DNA of 29,958 bases from a virus, in IMG/VR virus record IMGVR_UViG_3300047510_000436, positions 1 to 29,958 of that record. One strand, written 5' to 3'. The notes beneath the pieces were generated by a model. The model was given only the letters and a program-made list of their open reading frames with translations. It did not search any database and was not told where the DNA came from. Both the position numbers and the translations under genes were made by a program. Shown piece by piece: positions 22,289 to 29,153 of the stretch (position 1 is its first letter; each line of letters starts with the position of its first letter).

Positions 22289-22621
22289 TTAGTAACTGAT
22301 ACGGACGGTGGCAATGCCGTCGGTTGGGACACCAAGGCGTTGAGCAGCAGCGGCTGAGAGGTCAATGCTGTTGCAATCGCAGCGGTCAGTAATTGGCACG
22401 ATCAAAGATCGGCCTTTGTGTGAGACGCGGACTTTGGTGCCGCATGAAAGCCAAGGATGGGCGGCGGAGATGCCGGAATAGTGGCGGTAGGTCTGACCGC
22501 AATATGTGGTGCGGCCATCGAACCAAGGGTGATAGACGGTGGCAGTGACGGGACGGCCAGTGTGATGAGCAAAGGCGGGACCGTTGAGCAGCAGCACTGC
22601 AGCGAAAAGAAGTCGTTTCAT
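22289..22621 (-). CDS. Secreted RlpA-like double-psi beta-barrel protein
   Basis: 110 aa. Residues 1-18 (MKRLLFAAVLLLNGPAFA) are a clear signal peptide with an AFA cleavage site, so the mature protein should be exported. The rest is a double-psi beta-barrel of the RlpA/expansin type: TATVYHPWFDGRTTYCGQ, AAHPWLSCGTKVRV, and VPITDRCDCNSIDLSAAAAQRLG with Asp79 and Asp87 in the family's active-cleft positions. Four cysteines (41, 60, 81, 83) could form disulphides. RlpA proteins cleave denuded glycan or bind peptidoglycan. The family is usually bacterial, so its place between terminase and portal in a phage is unusual. Confidence 0.82.
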   Translation of the reverse strand: MKRLLFAAVLLLNGPAFAHHTGRPVTATVYHPWFDGRTTYCGQTYRHYSGISAAHPWLSCGTKVRVSHKGRSLIVPITDRCDCNSIDLSAAAAQRLGVPTDGIATVRISY

Positions 22622-22644
22622 TGTGTGAGCGGGTCGCCCCGAAG

Positions 22645-22665
22645 AAAAAGGCCCCCGAAGGGGCC
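22645..22665 (-). terminator. Terminator after the 77-aa gene
   Basis: On the minus strand GGCCCC-TTCG-GGGGCC (22665-22650) is followed by TTTTT (22649-22645). A perfect 6-bp stem with a stable TTCG-type tetraloop makes this a strong terminator. It lies just after the 77-aa gene and in the leader of the RlpA-like gene, so late genes from RlpA onward need read-through or another start. Confidence 0.85.
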
Positions 22666-22671
22666 GAGTGG

Positions 22672-22905
22672 TCAGCCGATTTTGCGGTAGCCCTTAGCAG
22701 TAAAGGCTTGATAACGCTGGCGCATGATGCCAACCCAGTTGAAACCGCCACTTTGAATCACCCATTCGCCAGCTTCAATAGCAAAGCGATTCATGAGCAT
22801 CTGATGGTCGCCGGCATCAGAGAAACGAATCAGCTCAGTGCCATCGGCAGAGATCAGGAAGTGGCCGGCGCTGGTGGGGAGAGCGGGGATGGTTGCGGTG
22901 GTCAT
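22672..22905 (-). CDS. Hypothetical protein between promoter and terminator (77 aa)
   Basis: ATG at 22905. Visible features are TSAGHFLISADGTELIRFSD and a C-terminal WVIQSGGFNWVGIMRQRYQAF with several aromatics; small soluble alpha/beta fold expected. It has a strong promoter just upstream and a strong terminator just downstream, so it forms its own short transcription unit inside the packaging genes. No family recognised. This isolated arrangement suggests a product needed early or in large amounts, but that is inference. Confidence 0.65.
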   Translation of the reverse strand: MTTATIPALPTSAGHFLISADGTELIRFSDAGDHQMLMNRFAIEAGEWVIQSGGFNWVGIMRQRYQAFTAKGYRKIG

Positions 22906-22941
22906 GATCTTGTGTGTGGTGGGGTCGCCCCCTGTCCCCTA

Positions 22942-22971
22942 ATTATGGGGTATACCCCGACCTTCTGTCAA
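22942..22971 (-). promoter_or_regulatory. Strong promoter with a palindromic spacer
   Basis: On the minus strand TTGACA (22971-22966), an 18-base spacer and CATAAT (22947-22942) form a near-consensus sigma-70 promoter; the -35 box overlaps the terminase stop codon. The spacer contains the perfect 12-base palindrome GGGGTATACCCC (22947-22958), well placed for a repressor or activator. The same element, with one base changed, recurs at 29592-29605. Confidence 0.7.
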
Positions 22972-24308
22972 TAGAGCCTGATGCCCGTGCCACGGCCCGC
23001 GCCCTTGTGCAGCGGGTTGAACTCTCGCCACACCACATAGCCCAAGGCGTCAACCATATGGTCATGGCCAGCCTCCTTGTCAGGCTCGCCCTTCTCCGTC
23101 CAGCTCTGCAGCTCTAAGCACTCGATCAACCGCGTGCAGCCCTGCGCCACATTCAGTCTGATTTCGCCCTTGCCGTTTTCCAGCAGACCCTGAACAGCAC
23201 TGACCCGATCACGAACGGCAGGATTTGATCGGCCCGACTGATTGCTGAACCCATAGCTCTCAAGGATCTGAATGTCAGTCCTGCTGGCATTGGTACTGCG
23301 GTTGCCGCCCGAGGCGTCGGGATACACATATATAAGGTGCATCGGGTAGCGCCGCTTCAGCTCCTGAGCCAGGGCATCGGTGTCATGAGCTCCGCTGATC
23401 TCATCCACCACGGTCAGCCTGTCGCCATTCCGCACTGTGACCACAGCGGACATGTTGCCCACGTTGAAGTCCACCCCAACGCGCAAAGGCTCACCACTGA
23501 AGTCGGCCACGCTGGCCACCACATGCTTGGCGCGGTCAAAGCGGTCATAGACCTGACCCGTGTTGAGGTTGACCCATTGGCCTTCAAGGTATGACTTGAT
23601 TAGCTGCGGCGGGTAGTTGGCAATCAGGCTGTCCACAAATCCCGCTGGCAGATGCGGGTTATCCATCGTGCGAGCACGGATCAGCGCGGTGTCTTCCCCG
23701 GCGTTGCGGTCGAACGTATCGAATGCCCAGCCGTAACCCTCAGGCGTTGTGGCGGCATAGAACTGTTGGATGTTGCCATCACGAAGACGGGCAAGAGCCA
23801 TGCGTGTGGCCTGCTCTGCAACCCGCTTATTGGCGGTGTCAGCTTCGTCAAATCCAATGGCGCAGAGGTTCTGGCCGCGTATCCGGTTCCATGTCTCCAT
23901 GGTCCGAAGCAGGATGGTGTGGCTGCCTTCAGCGAAATGCAGCGTGTATTCCGGCAACGGGCTGACGCGGAAATCAAAGGGGATTTCCCATTCGTCCAAT
24001 AGGTCATCCATGGTGCGCTGCAGGATGTCACGCAGCATCGGGGCGACAGGCTCGAACAGGGCTGAGACGTAGCCGATATTGAGGGCTGCCATATGAACAG
24101 CCTTGGCAACGAGGCCGTGGGTTTTGCCAGCACCGAACCCGCAGACCAAAGCGAGCTTGCGGTGCTCCGTGTCTTCTAAGAACTTTTGCTGATGGGGCAG
24201 CAGATTGGTTTTGACACGGGCGATGGCATCGGCTGCTGTTGGCAAGTTTTCAGCAAAACCCGGAATGGCAAGGATGCCACGGGATTCAACAGCAGCAAGA
24301 ACGCTCAC
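22968..24308 (-). CDS. terL: Terminase large subunit
   Basis: 446 aa from the GTG at 24308, which overlaps the small-subunit stop codon (GTGA); the frame remains open further upstream but would overlap more. The ATPase domain shows Walker A GFGAGKTH (57-64) and Walker B AIGFDEAD (150-157), with the coupling motif near AATTPEG (185-191). The nuclease domain has GVDFNVGN with Asp280, Asp331 in PDASGG and DHMVDAL with Asp416 and Asp420, a RNase H-like metal site. It cuts concatemeric DNA and pumps it into the procapsid through the portal. The packaging strategy (cos or headful) cannot be read from the sequence. Confidence 0.92.
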   Translation of the reverse strand: MSVLAAVESRGILAIPGFAENLPTAADAIARVKTNLLPHQQKFLEDTEHRKLALVCGFGAGKTHGLVAKAVHMAALNIGYVSALFEPVAPMLRDILQRTMDDLLDEWEIPFDFRVSPLPEYTLHFAEGSHTILLRTMETWNRIRGQNLCAIGFDEADTANKRVAEQATRMALARLRDGNIQQFYAATTPEGYGWAFDTFDRNAGEDTALIRARTMDNPHLPAGFVDSLIANYPPQLIKSYLEGQWVNLNTGQVYDRFDRAKHVVASVADFSGEPLRVGVDFNVGNMSAVVTVRNGDRLTVVDEISGAHDTDALAQELKRRYPMHLIYVYPDASGGNRSTNASRTDIQILESYGFSNQSGRSNPAVRDRVSAVQGLLENGKGEIRLNVAQGCTRLIECLELQSWTEKGEPDKEAGHDHMVDALGYVVWREFNPLHKGAGRGTGIRLY

Positions 24309-24628
24309 GCGATGAGCTTGGCCAACTTGGCCATAGTGTTGATGCAACCCAAAGCAATGTGTAGCTGACCAGCCTTACGGGCTTCCATGTGCAGCGTGCT
24401 GGTTTGGCTTAGCAAATCGGCCAGCATTTGTGTTGTGTCATGCGCCCAATCTTCCCGTATTTGTTCACGCGCAAGCTTGAGGTATTTGTCGATTGAACGC
24501 TCTGTAACCCCCCACGTCTCAGTACCGTATCGAACGCAATCAGACCGTTTTCCGCCGTTGGCGATGATGCGAGCAAGGCGACTGGCGCGGTATTGAACCT
24601 CAGCTTTTGTGCTTTCTTTGGCGGCCAT
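24305..24628 (-). CDS. terS: Terminase small subunit
   Basis: 107 aa. The N-terminal half (RASRLARIIANGGKRSDCVRYGTETWGVTERSIDKYLKLA) contains a helix-turn-helix of the kind seen in small terminase subunits, and the C-terminal half is helical for oligomerisation. It should recognise viral DNA and load the large subunit. The start shares bases with the stop of the methyltransferase (TAATG) and the end overlaps terL by 4 bases, so the three genes are coupled. Assignment rests on the HTH and on position. Confidence 0.78.
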   Translation of the reverse strand: MAAKESTKAEVQYRASRLARIIANGGKRSDCVRYGTETWGVTERSIDKYLKLAREQIREDWAHDTTQMLADLLSQTSTLHMEARKAGQLHIALGCINTMAKLAKLIA

Positions 24629-25875
24629 TAGATGTCATCCTGAGTGGCAAAGTGATTAGCCGGGGGAGGACAGACAGCAGCGAAGTGCGCCTCTGAAGGC
24701 TGGCAAATGGCGGTGTTGCCCGTAAAATCTTCCCAGCGCTTGACGATCACGTCGCAGTAGGCGGGGGACAGCTCCATGCCGTAACAGGCTCGGCGGGTTT
24801 GTTCACAGGCAATAAGGGTAGAGCCAGAGCCTAGAAAGAGGTCTAGGACGGTTTTAGGGTCGCCATAATTTTCAAAGCACCATTCGGCGAGGGCGACTGG
24901 TTTTTGTGTGGGGTGAACACGCTTCTGTCCCCGCTCAGACGCTTTAAGCATCCCGTTCCACATGTGCTTGAAGATGCGAACGGCTGTGTCTTGATTTGTC
25001 CAGGCGAGTTCAGCGTCAGCAAAATTACCTGTGTTTTCCTTATCCCAAACAATCCAACATGAGCTGTTGGGTAAAGCATTGGCGTAATAGTTACCTCCCC
25101 AAATGACTTGAGTTTTGGAGCCAAGGGTTTTGATCAGCTCGATTGCATCTAGAGCAGTTTCAATTGAATCGTCACCAGCAACTGGCGCATAAAAACCCGC
25201 CTTAACGACGTTGCTGCCGCCAACAGAGCCAAAAGGTTTTGAGCCTCCTACAGAATTGCCGCTGACAATGCTTATGCCGTAGGGAGGGTCGGTGTAGACC
25301 ATCTCAGGTGTCACGCCATCCATCAGCCGTTTGACGTGCTGAATGTTGGTGCTGTCGCCGCAGAGCAGGCGGTGATTGCCGAGTATCCAAAGGTCACCAG
25401 GCTTGGTGATCGGGTCTGCTGGTGGTTCGGGCGACTCCTCAGGGTCGGTATTGCCTTCTACGGGGTCAAGTTTTTCGACCTGCTCCAGAAGCGCCTCAAC
25501 GTCGTCGTCTTGAAACCACGGGGCGATGTCGTGCTCTTGGCTGAGCTGCTGCAACATTTCCGCGTCCCATTCGGCTAGGTCAGCGGTGCGGTTATCGGCA
25601 AGGGCAAGGCCGACCTTTTGATCTTCGGTAAGGCCGGTGCGGCGAACGGCAATCAGCTCATCGGGTGCAGCGTCGATGATGCGTAGGCCATCGATGCCAA
25701 TGCTGATGGCGGCTTCAACGGTGCCGTTACCGGCAAGGATGCGGTTTTCTTCGTCAATGACGATGGAGCGGGCGGGCCCGTAGCGCTGAAGGGACTCCTG
25801 AAGGAGGGATGCGGACGTCTGGGTGCGCTTGCGGGCGTTTTTGTGATCTTGCTTTAGGTCTGACAGCGTAGCCAT
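24628..25875 (-). CDS. ParB-like nuclease domain fused to DNA methyltransferase
   Basis: 415 aa from the ATG at 25875; a TTG at 25920 would add 15 residues that look non-coding. Residues 1-110 are a ParB/Srx-like domain (GPARSIVIDEENRILAGNGTVEA near 33-55, then ADNRTADL). Residues 155-385 are a beta-class amino-methyltransferase: catalytic TDPPYG at 195-200, HPTQKP at 321-326 and the SAM-binding DLFLGSGST at 345-353. Such proteins methylate adenine-N6 or cytosine-N4. Many phages place this fusion beside the terminase. No partner restriction enzyme is seen, so self-protection or marking of DNA is likely. Target site is unknown. Confidence 0.9.
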   Translation of the reverse strand: MATLSDLKQDHKNARKRTQTSASLLQESLQRYGPARSIVIDEENRILAGNGTVEAAISIGIDGLRIIDAAPDELIAVRRTGLTEDQKVGLALADNRTADLAEWDAEMLQQLSQEHDIAPWFQDDDVEALLEQVEKLDPVEGNTDPEESPEPPADPITKPGDLWILGNHRLLCGDSTNIQHVKRLMDGVTPEMVYTDPPYGISIVSGNSVGGSKPFGSVGGSNVVKAGFYAPVAGDDSIETALDAIELIKTLGSKTQVIWGGNYYANALPNSSCWIVWDKENTGNFADAELAWTNQDTAVRIFKHMWNGMLKASERGQKRVHPTQKPVALAEWCFENYGDPKTVLDLFLGSGSTLIACEQTRRACYGMELSPAYCDVIVKRWEDFTGNTAICQPSEAHFAAVCPPPANHFATQDDI

Positions 25876-25916
25876 CAGGCGTCTCTGAATGATGTTGAGA
25901 GTGTATAGGGATTCGG

Positions 25917-25969
25917 TCAATAACGCACGCTATTGAGTCGCAGGTTGCGACACGTTGGACAGTATTGAG
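25917..25969. promoter_or_regulatory. Divergent control region with repeats
   Basis: The 206-base gap between the two divergent transcription units holds several ordered elements. TCAATA (25917-25922) and TATTGA (25931-25936) form an inverted pair with an 8-base spacer. TATTGAG recurs at 25931-25937 and 25963-25969. Between these lies the dyad GTCGCA-GGT-TGCGAC (25937-25951). This looks like a regulator binding cluster, or possibly a replication origin, but no binding protein is identified. Confidence 0.5.
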
Positions 25970-26006
25970 CTGTGGAAAAGTCTCCGAAATCAGTTGACCG
26001 AGTGCC

Positions 26007-26034
26007 TTGACACCCCGTTTTTTACGGCTAAGGT
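26007..26034 (+). promoter_or_regulatory. Promoter of the early plus-strand block
   Basis: TTGACA (26007-26012), a 16-base spacer and TAAGGT (26029-26034) would start transcription about 40 bases before the ATG at 26082. The -35 is perfect, the -10 weak, which fits a regulated promoter. A second TTGACC (25994-25999) lies just upstream. Confidence 0.5.
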
Positions 26035-26081
26035 GTCCCCGTTGTTTCCCGGAAAATCCCGGACGACCCCGAAGACCTCCG

Positions 26082-26744
26082 ATGCGCCTTGAACTGCAAA
26101 TTCCCGATGATTTGGCCGAGGACCTGGCCAGATTTAAGCCGAGAACCCTGTCCCTGCCTATGTTTTGCGCCTATCTACTAGAGATAGGGATTGACAGGGA
26201 CGCTAGAGTACCCGCGTACCGTGTCGGTGCGGGGACACCACCTCTAGGTAACTCCCAACCGAAGCAGGTTCAGCTATCTACGCCTCAGCAACCTTCCAGC
26301 GAAGGGAAGGCTGTTTCGGCTGTTGGTTCAAAGGGCTGTTTGGATTTTCCGCTCTTGCCCGAAGAATGCGACACAAAAAAAGAAATAGGTCAGAAAAACG
26401 CCAAAAAATCGGCAAAAACTGAGTACAGCGAGGGCTTCACTGCCCTGTGGAAAACCTACCAATCTGCTCCTGATCGTGTCTCATCTCAGTCCAAGCCGAA
26501 GGCTTATGCAGAGTGGAAGAAGGTGGCCAAGGCTGAGGGCGAGGATCGGCTGCTTGGCGCCGTGAACAATGCCATTGCCGAGCAGAAGCGGAAGATGACA
26601 GCCGGGGAGTTTGTCGGGAGCCTTCCTGACCTGTTCCGCTGGCTGCGTGACGGTAAATACGAGGTCTACCTCGAAGAGCACAAGCGGCAGAGCGGCGGCA
26701 AGTATTGGGACGAGGAAAACCGCTGCTGGGTCTATGACGATTGA
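26082..26744 (+). CDS. Possible replication-organiser protein
   Basis: 220 aa from the ATG at 26082; the frame is open upstream but that part overlaps the promoter. The N-terminus (RLELQIPDDLAEDLARF) resembles a ribbon-helix-helix or short DNA-binding arm. A polar linker (50-112) follows. The C-terminal part (113-200), with FTALWKTYQSAP...KAYAEWKKVAKAEG and FVGSLPDLFRWLRDGK, matches the WxxY...K..AY..W pattern found at the C-termini of phage replication-initiation or helicase-loader proteins. It is the first gene of the early block, where such proteins usually lie. A binding site in its own gene, as for lambda O, is possible but not shown. Confidence 0.6.
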   Translation: MRLELQIPDDLAEDLARFKPRTLSLPMFCAYLLEIGIDRDARVPAYRVGAGTPPLGNSQPKQVQLSTPQQPSSEGKAVSAVGSKGCLDFPLLPEECDTKKEIGQKNAKKSAKTEYSEGFTALWKTYQSAPDRVSSQSKPKAYAEWKKVAKAEGEDRLLGAVNNAIAEQKRKMTAGEFVGSLPDLFRWLRDGKYEVYLEEHKRQSGGKYWDEENRCWVYDD

Positions 26745-26776
26745 ATACGTCCCTTGTTAATCAACTGAGTCTCACC

Positions 26777-27064
26777 ATGAAACTGTTCGCGCCAGAAAGC
26801 AAGGGCAAATACGTCTGGCAAACCGCTGACGCCAAGACCCGTGCCGTGTCCTATTCCGTGACCACAGGCCGCACGCCGCCCCCTGACGCCTGCTACGGGC
26901 ACCCGATGGGCAAATACGACGATCAGGGCGTCTACATGACGTTCTGCCCAAATGTCGGCGCTGATGACCCGAAGAGCCCGCTTGCCGCCCGGTACGTGGT
27001 TCATCCACTGGCCTACGCGGAACGCGACCGAAGCGAGCGCGAGCGCATGTGGCGTGAAATCTAA
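26777..27064 (+). CDS. Hypothetical protein (95 aa)
   Basis: ATG at 26777 is chosen over a TTG at 26741 that overlaps the previous gene. The sequence (FAPESKGKYVWQTADAKTRAV ... GQ-free, with HPMGKYDDQGVYMTFCPNVG and a basic-acidic helix ERDRSERERMWREI at the end) looks like a small beta-rich domain with a charged tail. No family is recognised and no metal-binding cluster is evident. It belongs to the early plus-strand set. Confidence 0.6.
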   Translation: MKLFAPESKGKYVWQTADAKTRAVSYSVTTGRTPPPDACYGHPMGKYDDQGVYMTFCPNVGADDPKSPLAARYVVHPLAYAERDRSERERMWREI

Positions 27065-27086
27065 AGCGTGCTACCGTGGCACCGCA

Positions 27087-27884
27087 ATGGATTCAACTAT
27101 GACAGCAACGCTGACCACAGCGCCGGAAATGAACGAGCAGGAAGCTCGGCAGGCGGTCGATGACATCAAGCGCGGGATTAACACCGTTCGCGCTCGCATT
27201 TATGACTTGGACCAGCGCAAAGGCTGGAAGGCGCTTGGTTATCGCAGCTTTACCGCCTGCTGCATGGAGGAGTTTCCAGAGCTACATGAGCGGACCATCC
27301 GCAAGCAGTTGCACGCTGCTCAAGTCGAAGAAGCGTTGAAGCGAGAGTTAGGCCCATCTGGGCCTAAGAAGATCGGCGAAATCCCCGAAGCCCATCTACG
27401 CCCGCTGGTCTCCGTCAAAAACGACGACGAAATTCTTGTTGCCGCTTACACCAAAGCTCAAGAAATCGCCAACAATGAGAATCAAGGCAGGCTTACGGAA
27501 TCAATCGTTACTCGCGCTGTTGATCAGGTTCGGCCTGAATATGAGTGGTCAGAATCTGAACTTGACCGCCGAGTGATCGTTGAAAAGGGTGGCACTGTTG
27601 TCGCCAATATGCACCAAGAGACAGATCGGGCTCTAATTCATTGGGCGAAAACAACCGGTCGTTTTGCTCGCATTGACCGAAATAGCGATTGGGGCAATCC
27701 TTTTGAGATGCCTAGCGACGGCGACAGGGATACGGTTTGTGATTCCTATGAAATCTTCTTCCCGCGCAAATTTAGTCTTCACAATCGACTTGATGAATTG
27801 AAGGGAAAAGTTCTTGGCTGCTGGTGTTATCCGCAACGCTGTCACGGAGACTATTTGACAAGCAAGATCAATGAAGAGTTTTGA
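27087..27884 (+). CDS. ParB-HTH-like protein fused to a DUF4326 domain
   Basis: 265 aa from the ATG at 27087; the frame opens earlier but inside the previous gene. Residues 18-150 resemble the DNA-binding protein type found on plasmids and phages of cyanobacteria (RARIYDLDQRKGWKALGYRSF, then an HERTIRKQLHAAQVEEAL helix and EIPEAHLRPL). Residues 195-260 are a DUF4326 domain: DWGNPF at 201-206 and CWCYPQRCHGDYL at 245-257, with conserved Cys and His that could bind a metal or a base. DUF4326 is common in phages but its function is not established to my knowledge. The fusion suggests a DNA-directed activity. It overlaps the next gene by 14 bases. Confidence 0.75.
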   Translation: MDSTMTATLTTAPEMNEQEARQAVDDIKRGINTVRARIYDLDQRKGWKALGYRSFTACCMEEFPELHERTIRKQLHAAQVEEALKRELGPSGPKKIGEIPEAHLRPLVSVKNDDEILVAAYTKAQEIANNENQGRLTESIVTRAVDQVRPEYEWSESELDRRVIVEKGGTVVANMHQETDRALIHWAKTTGRFARIDRNSDWGNPFEMPSDGDRDTVCDSYEIFFPRKFSLHNRLDELKGKVLGCWCYPQRCHGDYLTSKINEEF

Positions 27885-28578
27885 AAGCTGTATCTGCATC
27901 GCCCAAGCGCGAATTATTGAGGGCAAGCGAAAGAAGGCTCATATTTGCACAATCGCTTTTCACCCGCCAACTGATTCATTTATTCGGATATGCCTGCCCT
28001 TCCAGCCGGGGAGGGAAACAGGCATTAGGCGATGGCATCAATTTTCATTTGCCGGAACTAGATCGCCTAATGACACTCGATTTGAAAGTTTCGAGTTTGG
28101 CGAGCTGATCAGTATTGATGGGCAACTGAAACATCAGGAACGCATTGCGATCCACAGAAAAATTCTTTCGCTTTACCGCTATGAATCAGAATTGAATGAA
28201 CTTAAGCAGTCAATCGGTCTGCTGATTCCAGAGCGCGGCTCTTTGCGATTTAGGCAGAAACCGCTAACGGAGCGAGAACAGGAGCATCGACAAATGATGC
28301 TTCAGAAAGGATTGTTTTTCCCAGATTACAAAATTCATGTCACGGGCAGAAGCGCGCAATTCAAAAACAGATTTGACAAACAATTAGTGCAATGGGATTT
28401 GTTTGAGGCAATTAGAAAAGGTGTTGACCCTTTCGTTGCCATAAACAGCTTTAAGGATCCCTATATCATTCTTGGGAATACCCCGTGGCGGCGGGATTCA
28501 TTTATGGCCATTTCAATTCTTTCTGCCCCGGCTGGCGCCAAGACTCACGCTCATCACCAACAACTGTCTTTAGTTTGA
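27871..28578 (+). CDS. Hypothetical protein coupled to the DUF4326 gene (235 aa)
   Basis: ATG at 27871, inside the end of the previous gene, to TGA at 28576-28578. The N-terminal half has IIEGKRKKAHICTIAF and FIRICLPFQPGRETGIRRWHQFSFAG, then HRKILSLYRYESELNELKQS; the C-terminal part has DPYIILGNTPWRRDSFMAIS. Several Cys, His and Arg clusters suggest a nucleic-acid or nucleotide-related role but no known motif is complete. It is visibly AT-richer (about 44% GC in 28141-28260) than the genes on either side, which suggests transfer. I do not recognise a family. Confidence 0.7.
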   Translation: MKSFESCICIAQARIIEGKRKKAHICTIAFHPPTDSFIRICLPFQPGRETGIRRWHQFSFAGTRSPNDTRFESFEFGELISIDGQLKHQERIAIHRKILSLYRYESELNELKQSIGLLIPERGSLRFRQKPLTEREQEHRQMMLQKGLFFPDYKIHVTGRSAQFKNRFDKQLVQWDLFEAIRKGVDPFVAINSFKDPYIILGNTPWRRDSFMAISILSAPAGAKTHAHHQQLSLV

Positions 28579-28579
28579 A

Positions 28580-28729
28580 ATGCCTTCAAATCTTCCTCGC
28601 TTGAACGTCGTTTTGCCACCTGAAATGCGTGAATGGCTTGAAACACAAAGACTTCCCTGCGAATCCACTGCAGCGGTGATCCGCCGAATCCTGCACGAAT
28701 ATATGAAAAGCCATGAAACAAGCGTTTGA
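28580..28729 (+). CDS. Ribbon-helix-helix-like protein (49 aa)
   Basis: ATG at 28580 directly follows the previous stop codon; TGA at 28727-28729. The layout is a beta strand (LPRLNVVLPPEM), helix A (REWLETQRL) and helix B (ESTAAVIRRILHEYMKSH), the pattern of CopG/Arc-type ribbon-helix-helix proteins. These bind DNA as dimers. A possible target is one of the promoter palindromes in this window, but no evidence links them. Confidence 0.7.
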   Translation: MPSNLPRLNVVLPPEMREWLETQRLPCESTAAVIRRILHEYMKSHETSV

Positions 28730-29153
28730 TTTAGCCGAAGTTCGCCGTCTCCTAAGGCGTGGCATTGAGGCGAAGCACTGGACCCTGCAGGACTTAGACG
28801 TGCCATCACGCGGCTGGGTCATCACAATGGAGGACGCCAAGCGCATCCCCGGCTTTACACCACCGACCTACCGCAACCTTCTCAGAGATGAGCCCACACC
28901 AACAGAGCGCGTCGAAATCGTCAGCCCCCGAGACTTCGCGGTGGTTGAAGCCCCTCCCAATCACATTCAACGAGGAGGCGCACCGCTATCAATGGGAGCC
29001 GACCGGGCAATGGTTGAGCCATTCGGTCACGAAGGTCTGCAAGGGCACGAAGGATCCGTGGGCAATGAAGCGGATCATGGAGACGAAGCACATCTGGGAA
29101 CCGCGTGGGAAGTCAGTGCATCTGGCGTTGGAGAATTTTCTGACGACTGGTGA
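28713..29153 (+). CDS. N-terminal region of a nuclease-linked protein; frame shifts near residue 82
   Basis: Residues 1-82 (FDLAEVRRLLRRGIEAKHW, LQDLDVPSRGW, RIPGFTPPTYRNLLRDEP) read as a real domain of a type I recall from cyanophage genes lying before a nuclease. After about 28963 the frame only gives low-complexity Gly/Glu/Ala text that mirrors the nuclease read one base off. So the true product is either a short protein with a chance tail or the front end of the nuclease, joined by a +1 shift. It overlaps the RHH gene by 17 bases. Confidence 0.55.
   Translation: MKQAFDLAEVRRLLRRGIEAKHWTLQDLDVPSRGWVITMEDAKRIPGFTPPTYRNLLRDEPTPTERVEIVSPRDFAVVEAPPNHIQRGGAPLSMGADRAMVEPFGHEGLQGHEGSVGNEADHGDEAHLGTAWEVSASGVGEFSDDW

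Noticed and set aside
25892-25920. Possible minus-strand promoter (TTGACC-17-CAACAT) before the methyltransferase
   Set aside because: The -10 box matches only three of six bases, so it is not listed as a feature, although some promoter must exist here.
26171-26187. Inverted repeat CTATCT-actag-AGATAG
   Set aside because: It lies inside the coding part of the first early gene; it could be an origin-type site, but a single short dyad is not enough.
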